From the NCBI RefSeq assembly GCF_003646465.1, contig NZ_QZEX01000006.1, positions 62,001 through 126,000 of the forward strand: a DNA stretch of 64,000 nt, read 5' to 3'. Below are positions 36,412 through 43,742 of the stretch, one piece after another. A program made the translations under genes and the position numbers. Origin of the DNA: Chachezhania antarctica (lineage in GTDB: Bacteria; Pseudomonadota; Alphaproteobacteria; Rhodobacterales; Rhodobacteraceae). Numbering within the stretch: position 1 is the first letter of the stretch; every line of letters starts with the position of its first letter. The notes under the pieces were generated by a model, which did no database searches, was not told the DNA's origin, and saw only the letters and a program-made list of their open reading frames with translations.

Positions 36412-37161
36412 ATGCGTGATGAAATGACCGAACCGATCCTGCAGGCGTCGACGCCCTATGACGTGGCCGACCAGAAGCCGCTTCCCGGTATCCGGCCCTT
36501 CGACATGGCCGACTGGCTGATCCGCGACGATGCCTTCGCCGCGCAGATGGCCCTGCGGGACCGGCTTCTGGCCGGGCGCCGGGAGGATGTCGTGCAACTC
36601 GACCAAGCCGCGCGGCCGGCTGCCGGCGAACTGCTGGAAACGGTCCTGCAGCACGCCTATCCTGATGCGTGCGATACGGTCGCGCGACCGGATGGCGTGA
36701 CGGTCCCGATCGACCGCGACGATCCGCTGGGCACGGCCGGGCGGCTGATCCAGGAGGACCTCTGCCTGCTGGAAAAACGCGAAGGCGCGGCGGAACACGT
36801 GCTGACGGGCGCCGTCCTGTGCTTTCCCGCCAACTGGACGCTGCGCGAGAAATTCATGCGGCCGCTGATCTCGATCCACGTGCCGGTGCCCGAATACGGC
36901 GACATCGCCCGCAGGGTGCAGCGCCTCTTCGACGGGGTGCAGGTGGGCCGGCCGCTCTGGCGGTTCAACGCGCTCGACTATGCCGACCCGACGCTCCACG
37001 CACCGGAGCTTGAGAACCGGCCCCGCCCGGACAGAACGGTCCCGGGCCGCTATCTGCGATCCGAACGCCAATGCATCCTGCGCCTCCCCGAGACGCGGGC
37101 GGTGGTGTTTTCGATCCACACGTTCATGGTGGACAAGCAGACGGGCCACGCCGAACGCTGA
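36412..37161 (+). CDS. DUF3445 / heme-dependent oxidative N-demethylase family protein
   Basis: A 249-residue protein of the family whose best-studied member is the heme- and flavin-linked dimethylamine demethylase subunit. Family-typical stretches are LIQEDLCLLEKREGA, VLCFPANWTLREKFMRPL, ISIHVPVPEYGD and RYLRSERQCILRLPETRAVVFSIHTF. The heme-coordinating residues cannot be assigned by eye. GGAGGG lies six bases before ATG 36412; MTEPILQ at 36424 is an alternative. Partner flavoprotein genes of the known enzyme are not next to it. Confidence 0.78.
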   Translation: MRDEMTEPILQASTPYDVADQKPLPGIRPFDMADWLIRDDAFAAQMALRDRLLAGRREDVVQLDQAARPAAGELLETVLQHAYPDACDTVARPDGVTVPIDRDDPLGTAGRLIQEDLCLLEKREGAAEHVLTGAVLCFPANWTLREKFMRPLISIHVPVPEYGDIARRVQRLFDGVQVGRPLWRFNALDYADPTLHAPELENRPRPDRTVPGRYLRSERQCILRLPETRAVVFSIHTFMVDKQTGHAER

Positions 37162-37201
37162 CAGGGCTGGCATCCGGTGAGCGCCGCCTCTCGCTCCCGG
37201 T

Positions 37202-37310
37202 GGGGGCGCTGCCCCCGTCCTCCTCTGCGAGGAGGCCTCCCCCGGAGTATTTGGCGAAGAGAAGAAAGGAGCAGATCCCTGTTTCTTCTTTCCCGAAATG
37301 CCTCCGGGTC
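37202..37310. repeat. Composite repeat element plus inverted second copy
   Basis: Plus-strand unit: hairpin GGGGGC-GCT-GCCCCC (37202-37216), a CCTCCT/AGGAGG hairpin, then CCCCCGGAGTATTTGGCGAA and GAGAAGAAAG to 37270. A minus-strand copy (CCGGAGGCATTTCGGGAAAG, then AAGAAACAG) occupies 37281-37310. The two face each other between the convergent DUF3445 and LemA genes. Confidence 0.7.
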
Positions 37311-37343
37311 GTATCGCGAGCGACCCTTTTCGGCGGGCGCGCC

Positions 37344-37892
37344 TCAGTGCGCGCTTCGCGCGGCGGCACCATCGATATCGAAGGAAAAGACCGCTTCCTG
37401 CCGGACGTGGAGCAGGCGCGCCAGAAGGTTCGTCGGGAAGCTCTCGATGGCGGCGTTCAGGCGCCGGACGCAGAGGTTGTAATACCGTCGTGCCAGCCGG
37501 ATCCGCCTTGCCGTGTCATCCAGTTCATGCCGCACCGCGTTGAACCGTTCGGTGGTCCGCAGATCGGCCAGGTCTTCCGAAAGCGTCAGAGCGATGACCA
37601 GCGCGTCGCCAAGGCGGGCCTCGGCGCGGGCCTTTTCTGCCTGGCTGCCGGTCGATGACAGCGCCGCGTCGCGCGCGTGGACGACCCCGTCCAGTGCCGT
37701 CGGTCGGGCTGCCTCGCTGCCCTGCACGGCCTCGATCAGGCCGGGAACAAGATGGTGGCGACGCTTGATCTGGGCCGAGATGTCGGACCATGCCACGCCC
37801 ACCTGCCGACGATACGTCACCAGCCGGCGGAACAGCCAGATCGTGTAGAGGGCCAGGACAACGAGTGCGGCGGTTGCGATCCACAGTCCCAT
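37344..37892 (-). CDS. LemA family protein
   Basis: A 182-residue LemA protein. It has one N-terminal membrane span (MGLWIATAALVVLALYTIWLF) with a very short outside part, then a helical domain with WSDISAQIKRRHHLVPGLIEAV (family QLKRRxDLIPNLV motif), TERFNAVRHELDDTARRIRLARRYYN, and the terminal FPTNLLARLLHVRQEAVFSF. The function of LemA proteins is not settled. The start ATG at 37892 has a purine-rich GGGGAGAG upstream. Confidence 0.9.
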   Translation of the reverse strand: MGLWIATAALVVLALYTIWLFRRLVTYRRQVGVAWSDISAQIKRRHHLVPGLIEAVQGSEAARPTALDGVVHARDAALSSTGSQAEKARAEARLGDALVIALTLSEDLADLRTTERFNAVRHELDDTARRIRLARRYYNLCVRRLNAAIESFPTNLLARLLHVRQEAVFSFDIDGAAARSAH

Positions 37893-37986
37893 GAGAGCTC
37901 TCCCCGTGCAGTCAGGCAAGCGGGCCGGGCGGCGCTGCGAAGGACACAATACCAGACATCGCAATCGGTGGCAAAGCGGGGTGCGG

Positions 37987-38406
37987 TCAGTCCGGGGGGC
38001 CGATCCAGAAATGCGGGTTGTGCGCGACCTCCCAGAAATGTCCTTCCGGGTCCTGGAAATAGCCCGAATAGCCGCCCCACGACGTGGGCGCGGGCCGTTT
38101 CGTCGCCGTGGCGCCGGCGGCCAGCGCCTCGGCGTAAAGCGCGTCGACCTCCCCGCGCGAGGCGAGGTTGTGGGCGAGCGTCACGCCGGGAAAGCCCGTG
38201 TCGCCTTTGTCCGCGTCATCGTCCACGGCTGCGTCCTGGGCCAGGGCCTTGCGGCCATAGAGCCCGAGCCACGTGCCTGTCAGGTCGAAGAAGGCGATAT
38301 CGCCGGACGAGGGGAATTCCGGCAGGCCAAGCCCGTCGCGGTAGAAAACGCGCGCGCGCTCCAGATCGCTGACGCCAAGGGTGATCATGCTGATACGCGG
38401 TTTCAT
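37987..38406 (-). CDS. VOC family protein (glyoxalase/bleomycin-resistance fold)
   Basis: A 139-residue vicinal-oxygen-chelate fold protein. It starts MKPRISMITLGVSDLERARVFYRDGLGLPEF and ends with YSGYFQDPEGHFWEVAHNPHF, in which the last Glu and His could bind metal. It is a single paired beta-alpha-beta-beta-beta unit. The family spans glyoxalases, dioxygenases and resistance proteins, so the activity is unknown. It lies 94 bases upstream of lemA on the same strand. Confidence 0.88.
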   Translation of the reverse strand: MKPRISMITLGVSDLERARVFYRDGLGLPEFPSSGDIAFFDLTGTWLGLYGRKALAQDAAVDDDADKGDTGFPGVTLAHNLASRGEVDALYAEALAAGATATKRPAPTSWGGYSGYFQDPEGHFWEVAHNPHFWIGPPD

Positions 38407-38641
38407 GGGGTCGCTTCCGCTGATGGTATCTTGACGCAGAGCTTACCCGGAACCTTTCGCGAACAACAGCCTGTTCCCTAGCGTCTGCCGCGAAATCGTA
38501 TGGCGCGGCGCCCTGTTCCCGCACCTTGCGCCCGCTGCAGGGAAGCAGGCCGCGATGTCCCTGTGATCGACATTGCCCTGAGGTCCAGCGCATATTGGCC
38601 GCACGCCGACCGCACGTGGGAACGCCTGCACTTGGGGGAGA

Positions 38642-38992
38642 ATGCCGTTGAAGTCCTTTGCAACCATGATTGCGGCGCTCCTGCTGCTGGCGTCCTGCGC
38701 GGGCAACCCGGGGCCCCAGAGGGGTGCGAGTGGCGGCCATCCGGTGGATGTCGGCGGCGGCAGCGCGCCGCGGATTGAACCGGCGTCGCGCACGGGACGG
38801 CGCGATGGGTCAGGTGGGTCGAGTGCCGTGTCTTCGGGCACGAACCAGACCGCGGGGCCCTGGTACCCGGGCAACCCGTCGTCGCGCGTGACGGTCAGCG
38901 GATCGGCCCGGATCGGTGTGGACTGGACCAGCGGCGGGGCGGATTGCGGGCCGTGCCCCACGCCAGGCCCGTGCGGTTGCGGGACCGACTAG
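38642..38992 (+). CDS. Predicted lipoprotein with Cys/Pro-rich C-terminus
   Basis: A 116-residue protein. A signal (MPLKSFATMIAALLLLASC) ends in a lipobox with Cys19. The mature part is low-complexity, rich in Gly, Ser, Pro and Arg (NPGPQRGASGGHPVDVGGG), and the last ten residues contain four cysteines (DCGPCPTPGPCGCGTD). That end looks like a metal-binding or disulfide-rich tail. I recognise no family. A GGGGGAGA stretch just upstream gives a good ribosome binding site. Confidence 0.65.
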   Translation: MPLKSFATMIAALLLLASCAGNPGPQRGASGGHPVDVGGGSAPRIEPASRTGRRDGSGGSSAVSSGTNQTAGPWYPGNPSSRVTVSGSARIGVDWTSGGADCGPCPTPGPCGCGTD

Positions 38993-39162
38993 TCTTCGGG
39001 TGACGCCCTCCCTGGGGCCGGCCGTTGCTTCACCGTTACTCCCATGTCACCCGATGAGAATTCTTCCGGAATTGCCGCTAGGTAAGCTTGTGCGTTTCGC
39101 ATTCTCGACATTCACTGGTCGTATCCAAGCCAAGTCAATGCAATGTTTCCGCAAGGTGACCC

Positions 39163-40290
39163 ATGACCAGTTCCCTGTTTGCCAACTCCCTCCCCCGTGC
39201 TGCCGCGGCCCTGATCGTGATCGGTGCCGCAGCCCCGGCCAGCGCACAGAACGACCTGACATATGACACGGGCGATGGCAGCTCGATCGAATTTTACGGC
39301 CATTTCAGCCCGACATGGGTCAGGACCGATGACGGGCAGGTGTCGCGGACCGTCTTTGCCGACAACGACGCCTCGCCCAGCCGGATCGGCCTGCGCTACC
39401 ATCTGCCCTTTTCCGACGGGCTGAGCTTCGGTGTGCGTCTTGAAACCGGGCTCGGCCTCGTCTCGACAAGCGAATACGACCAATTCAACGATCCCAAGAA
39501 ACTGGACTGGCAAAGGACCAGCATCCGCTGGGCCGACCTGTCGTTGAAGGGCCCTTGGGGGAGGGTCTATGCCGGGCAGGGCTCGATGGCGGCCGATGGC
39601 GTGACGGAGTACAATTTCGAAGGCGTCCAGATGGCGATCCTGAACGAGCTTCAGGACGAAGACGGCGGTTATCTTCTGCGGCAGGCCAATGGGGCCCTGG
39701 GATCCGCGACGCTGGGTCAAAGCTTCAACGGGCTGGATCCGACCCGCCGCGGCCGGATCCGGTACGACACGCCCTTCTTCCGCGGCTTCCAGTTCCGCAT
39801 CGCCACCGGCAAGGACATCCTGACGCCCGGATCGGAAGACAAGTTCAGCGACGCCCAGATCCACTACAAGCAGACCTTCGGCCAGACGAAGATCACCGGC
39901 GGGGTGGGGTACGAGGTGCGCCAGCGTCCCGGTACGCCCGACCGCAAGCGGCTGCTGTCCTCCGTCGCGGTGGAATTCGGCAACGGCGTGAACTTTGCCG
40001 TGGCGTCTTCACGCCAGACGGACGGGCCGCGCTACGATTACGCCTCGCTTGGCTACAACGCGCATTTCTGGTCGGTCGGCCAGACCTCGTTCGTCGTCGA
40101 TTACTTCGACGGCGAAGATTACAACGTGTCCGGCTCGACCTCGCAGTCCTGGGGCATCGGGGCGGCGCAATATTTCCATGACGGGGATTTCCAGGTCTAC
40201 TTCGGCTACCGCCGCTACGACTACCAGGAGATCCAGACCGCCTTTTACGAGGCCGAAAGCTGGACGCTTGGCGGGCGCTGGAACTTCTGA
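39163..40290 (+). CDS. Outer-membrane porin
   Basis: A 375-residue beta-barrel porin. It has a signal peptide (LPRAAAALIVIGAAAPASA), then FYGHFSPTWVRTDDGQVS and NDASPSRIGLRYHLPFSDGLSFGVRLETGLG, the start of a porin barrel. The chain alternates hydrophobic and polar residues in strands and ends WTLGGRWNF with the C-terminal aromatic needed for BAM insertion. It is of the gram-negative porin_4 / alphaproteobacterial type. The AAGGTGACCC site precedes ATG. No terminator is obvious before tig. Confidence 0.85.
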   Translation: MTSSLFANSLPRAAAALIVIGAAAPASAQNDLTYDTGDGSSIEFYGHFSPTWVRTDDGQVSRTVFADNDASPSRIGLRYHLPFSDGLSFGVRLETGLGLVSTSEYDQFNDPKKLDWQRTSIRWADLSLKGPWGRVYAGQGSMAADGVTEYNFEGVQMAILNELQDEDGGYLLRQANGALGSATLGQSFNGLDPTRRGRIRYDTPFFRGFQFRIATGKDILTPGSEDKFSDAQIHYKQTFGQTKITGGVGYEVRQRPGTPDRKRLLSSVAVEFGNGVNFAVASSRQTDGPRYDYASLGYNAHFWSVGQTSFVVDYFDGEDYNVSGSTSQSWGIGAAQYFHDGDFQVYFGYRRYDYQEIQTAFYEAESWTLGGRWNF

Positions 40291-40464
40291 CGCGCCGCAG
40301 TGCAGCGTTTCAGGCCATGTGCATCTGCCCTTGAACCTCTCTGCCCGGATCACTAGAAGGCAGCAAATTCGCGCGGCCCGGCGGAGGTTCCATCGGGCCA
40401 TTTTGCCATCCGTGGCCGTTGCCCAACGCGGCGGTCATCCGAACATGCGCCAGGAAGTTACGGA

Positions 40465-41799
40465 ATGCAGGTCACCGAGACGCTCAACGACGGACTGAAA
40501 CGCGGCTATGCCATCACCGTGACGGCCGCCGAGATCGACGACAAGGTCAACGAAAAGCTGGTCGAAGCCCAGCCCGACATCGAGATGAAGGGCTTCCGCA
40601 AGGGCAAGGTCCCGATGGCGCTGCTGAAAAAGCAGTTCGGCCCGCGCATCATGGGCGAGGTCATGCAGGAGACCATCGACGGCGCGATGTCGAAGCATTT
40701 CGAAGACAGCGGCGATCGTCCCGCAGGCCAGCCCGAGGTCAAGATGACCAACGAGGACTGGAAAGAGGGCGACGATCTCGAGGTCGAGATGTCCTACGAA
40801 GCCCTGCCCGAGATCCCCGAAGTCGACCTCTCGGGTCTGGAATTCACCCGCTTGGTCGCCAAGGCCGATGACGAGTCGATCAACGAGGCGCTGGAAAGCC
40901 TTGCGTCGTCGACGCAGGATTTCGCGCCCCGCGAAGAGGGTGCGGCCGCGGAAGACGGCGACCAGATCGTGATCGACTTCGTCGGCAGCGTCGACGGTGA
41001 GGAATTCGAAGGCGGCTCGGCCGAAGATTACCCGCTGGTGCTGGGCTCGAATTCGTTCATTCCCGGCTTTGAAGAGCAGCTGGTCGGTGCCAAGGCCGGT
41101 GAAGAGCGCGACGTGAACGTGTCCTTCCCCGAGGAATACGGCGCCGAGCATCTCGCCGGCAAGGACGCCGTCTTTGCCTGCACGGTGAAGGAAGTCAAAG
41201 CGCCCGCGCCGGTGGAAATCGACGACGAGCTGGCCAAGAAATTCGGCGCCGACGACCTGGAAGGCCTGAAGGCCCGCATCGCCGAGCAGCTGGAAGGCGA
41301 ATACGTCTCGGCCGCCCGCAGCCTGATGAAGCGCGAAGTGCTCGACAAGCTGGACGATGCCGTTTCCTTCGAACTGCCGCCGTCGCTGGTGGAAGCCGAG
41401 GCGAACCAGATCGCGCACCAGCTGTGGCACGAGGAAAACCCCGACGTCGAAGGCCACGATCACCCCGAGATCACGCCCACGGACGAGCACAAGTCGCTGG
41501 CCGAACGCCGCGTGCGCCTGGGCCTGCTGCTGGCCCACCTGGGCGAGAAGGCCGAGATCACGGTCACCGACGCCGAGATGAGCCAGGCCGTCATGGCGCA
41601 GGCCCGCAACTACCCGGGTCAGGAACGCCAGTTCTTCGAATTCGTGCAGCAGAACCCGCAGATGCAACAGCAGCTGCGCGCGCCGATCTTCGAAGACAAG
41701 GTCGTCGACTACATCGCCGAGCTGGCGAAGGTGGAAGAGCGTGAAGTGACGAAGGACGAACTGAAAGCCGCCGTCGAGGAAATGGACGCGGAAGAGTAA
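40465..41799 (+). CDS. tig: Trigger factor
   Basis: Ribosome-associated chaperone and peptidyl-prolyl isomerase. The 444-residue protein has the N-terminal ribosome-binding domain with the signature [17 protein letters not shown], a FKBP-type middle domain ([43 protein letters not shown]), and the C-terminal helical arms. The start at 40465 has AGGAAG upstream. It is followed by a strong terminator. Confidence 0.97.
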   Translation: MQVTETLNDGLKRGYAITVTAAEIDDKVNEKLVEAQPDIEMKGFRKGKVPMALLKKQFGPRIMGEVMQETIDGAMSKHFEDSGDRPAGQPEVKMTNEDWKEGDDLEVEMSYEALPEIPEVDLSGLEFTRLVAKADDESINEALESLASSTQDFAPREEGAAAEDGDQIVIDFVGSVDGEEFEGGSAEDYPLVLGSNSFIPGFEEQLVGAKAGEERDVNVSFPEEYGAEHLAGKDAVFACTVKEVKAPAPVEIDDELAKKFGADDLEGLKARIAEQLEGEYVSAARSLMKREVLDKLDDAVSFELPPSLVEAEANQIAHQLWHEENPDVEGHDHPEITPTDEHKSLAERRVRLGLLLAHLGEKAEITVTDAEMSQAVMAQARNYPGQERQFFEFVQQNPQMQQQLRAPIFEDKVVDYIAELAKVEEREVTKDELKAAVEEMDAEE

Positions 41800-41828
41800 T
41801 CTTTCCGCCTATTAACGGTTCGAAAAGA

Positions 41829-41860
41829 AACCCCGTCGGCATTGCCGGCGGGGTTTTTCT
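41829..41860 (+). terminator. Rho-independent terminator of tig
   Basis: A 12-bp stem AACCCCGTCGGC/GCCGGCGGGGTT with loop ATT, then TTTCTTTT. Confidence 0.9.
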
Positions 41861-41886
41861 TTTGTCTCGCCGGATCGCCCGGATGC

Positions 41887-41919
41887 AAAAAGGGCGGCGC
41901 GGGGGAAACCCGGCCGCCC
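41887..41919 (-). terminator. Terminator of the molybdenum hydroxylase operon
   Basis: Minus-strand hairpin GGGCGGC/GCCGCCC with a long GC loop, followed by TTTTT, 14 bases after the cytochrome stop. Confidence 0.75.
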
Positions 41920-41932
41920 GATTGGCTGACGC

Positions 41933-43210
41933 TTACTGGAGCGCCTTGACCTGATCCTGCGTCAGTTCCGGCAGGTTGGCACCATCCGGTGCGAAGTCCG
42001 CCCGGACGTAGTTCGCCAGATCGGTCATCTGTGCGACGGTCAGACGGTTTCCGAACGATGGCATCTGCCCGTAATCGTTTGTGTCCGGCCCGGCCTCCTG
42101 CGGTTCGATCCCGTGGGTCACGACCGAGATCAGGTTGCGGCCATCCGGCTGGCCAAGGGTCGAGTTGCCCTTCAGCGCCGGCACGGCCCCCTTGATCCCT
42201 TCGCCCTTGTCGCCATGACAGATCGAGCAATGCGACAGGAAGATGCCCTGACCTTCCTTGTTGGGATGCGCCGCATCGCCAAGGGCTGCCACGGCCTTTT
42301 CGCCCTTGGTCGGCGAATCCGCCGGTTCGTCCATCAGGAAGGTGGCTACGGCCTGCAGGTCGTCATGGGTCATGTGACGGAAGGAGTTCTTCACGGCCAG
42401 GAACATCTCGCCAAAGGCGGACCCCTGCGGGCTGGCGCCGGTCTGCAGGAAGATAACGAGGTCTTCCCGCGTCCAGCCACGTTCCTTCAGCGGTCCGGGG
42501 CGGATGTCGGGGGCTTCCAGTTCGCCCAGGATACCGCCCGACAGGAAGTCGCCTTCGCCGGTCTTCATCGCGCCTAGGGCGTTCCGCGGGGTGTGGCATT
42601 CGCCGCAATGGCCGAGGCCTTCGACGATCCACTTGCCGCGGTTCCACGCGTCATCCTTGCCTTCGGTCGGCTGGAACGGCGCGCGGTCGGCGAACATGAA
42701 ATCCCAGCCGAACATGGCGGGTCGGATGTTGAAGGGAAAGCCCATCTCGTTCGGGGTCTTGGGCCGTTTCACCGGATCCAGGCTTTGCAGGTAGGCAAAG
42801 ATCTTGTCGCTGTCGTCGCGGCTGACATTGTGGAACGAGGTATAGGGCATCGCCGGGTACAGGGGCGCCCAGACCGAATCCGCGCCGTAGGCGATCAGCT
42901 GGTAGAACTCGGCCGAGGTCATGTTGCCGATGCCGGTTTCCTTGTCGGGGGTGATGTTGGGCGAATAGATCGTGCCGAAGGGCGTGGCCATCGGGTAGCC
43001 GCCTGCCAGTTCCGGCGCCTTGCCTTCGGCCGTGTGGCACGACACGCAATCGCCCAGCTGGACGTAGTATTCGCCTTCCTTGATATCTGACGCCGCGGTC
43101 AGCGTGGCGCGTTCTTCTGCCTTGGGAACCCCCCAGATGAAGATGAAGGCGCCGAAGCCTATCAGGCCCACGATGCCCAGAAAGATCAGCCCGCCTATGA
43201 GTCTCAGCAT
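41933..43210 (-). CDS. Membrane-anchored triheme cytochrome c, electron acceptor of a molybdenum hydroxylase
   Basis: A 425-residue cytochrome with one N-terminal membrane span (residues 5-26) and three heme sites CVSCH, CGECH and CSICH. The layout matches the cytochrome subunits of alcohol, gluconate and aldehyde dehydrogenases, which pass electrons to the respiratory chain. It is the last gene of the operon Mo subunit - 2Fe-2S subunit - cytochrome c, with gaps of one and three bases. It would take electrons from the iron-sulfur subunit in the periplasm. Methionine ligands were not assigned. Confidence 0.9.
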   Translation of the reverse strand: MLRLIGGLIFLGIVGLIGFGAFIFIWGVPKAEERATLTAASDIKEGEYYVQLGDCVSCHTAEGKAPELAGGYPMATPFGTIYSPNITPDKETGIGNMTSAEFYQLIAYGADSVWAPLYPAMPYTSFHNVSRDDSDKIFAYLQSLDPVKRPKTPNEMGFPFNIRPAMFGWDFMFADRAPFQPTEGKDDAWNRGKWIVEGLGHCGECHTPRNALGAMKTGEGDFLSGGILGELEAPDIRPGPLKERGWTREDLVIFLQTGASPQGSAFGEMFLAVKNSFRHMTHDDLQAVATFLMDEPADSPTKGEKAVAALGDAAHPNKEGQGIFLSHCSICHGDKGEGIKGAVPALKGNSTLGQPDGRNLISVVTHGIEPQEAGPDTNDYGQMPSFGNRLTVAQMTDLANYVRADFAPDGANLPELTQDQVKALQ

Positions 43211-43213
43211 CGA

Positions 43214-43741
43214 TTAGCTCTCCTTGGTAAGGCGCGGATCCTGTTCGATCAGGGCGCGCATGGCTTCATAATAGCGAACATATCCCGAGCATCGGCAAAT
43301 ATGTTCGCCAAGTGCTGTTTCGATGGTCGCTTCGATTTCGTTTTTCGGGATCGGAGCCTGCTTCAGCGTCTCGATCATGAGCGTGGCTTCGTTGACGAAG
43401 CCGGGGGTGCAATAGCCGCACTGAAAGGCAAAATGGTCGACGAAGGCCTGCTGCACGTCTGACAGGGTGGCCCCGTCGGCGTGGCCTTCGACGGTGGTGA
43501 TTTTCAGGCCGTCGAAACTGGCGGCCCCGTTGATGCAGGTGCGTTCGGTGTCCCGGGTGCCGTCGCCGCGTTCCACGATCACGACGCAGGCATGGCAGAT
43601 CCCCAGCCCGCAGCCGAACTTGGTGCCGGTCAGGCCAAGATGATCGTTCAGGTAGTCGATCATCGGCAGGGTGTCGGGCACCTCGTGCGGGCCCACGGGG
43701 GCGCCGTTCACGGTCATGCTGATTGTCGTTGTCGGGATCAT
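43214..43741 (-). CDS. (2Fe-2S)-binding subunit of a molybdenum hydroxylase
   Basis: A 175-residue iron-sulfur subunit of the xanthine oxidase family. The plant-type cluster motif is GCGLGICHACVV plus a later CINGA cysteine, and the second cluster uses CGYCTPGFV and CRCSGYVRYY. It resembles IorA of isoquinoline 1-oxidoreductase and small subunits of nicotinate or aldehyde dehydrogenases. It has no signal peptide, as usual for these subunits, which cross the membrane with the Tat-tagged large subunit. It follows the Mo gene after one base. Confidence 0.94.
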   Translation of the reverse strand: MIPTTTISMTVNGAPVGPHEVPDTLPMIDYLNDHLGLTGTKFGCGLGICHACVVIVERGDGTRDTERTCINGAASFDGLKITTVEGHADGATLSDVQQAFVDHFAFQCGYCTPGFVNEATLMIETLKQAPIPKNEIEATIETALGEHICRCSGYVRYYEAMRALIEQDPRLTKES

Positions 43742-43742
43742 C

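Noticed and set aside
35017-37173. Extension of the hydrolase-OsmC frame upstream to 37173
   Set aside because: The conserved hydrolase begins at 36240, and the region 36412-37161 encodes a DUF3445 protein on the plus strand with a good ribosome binding site.
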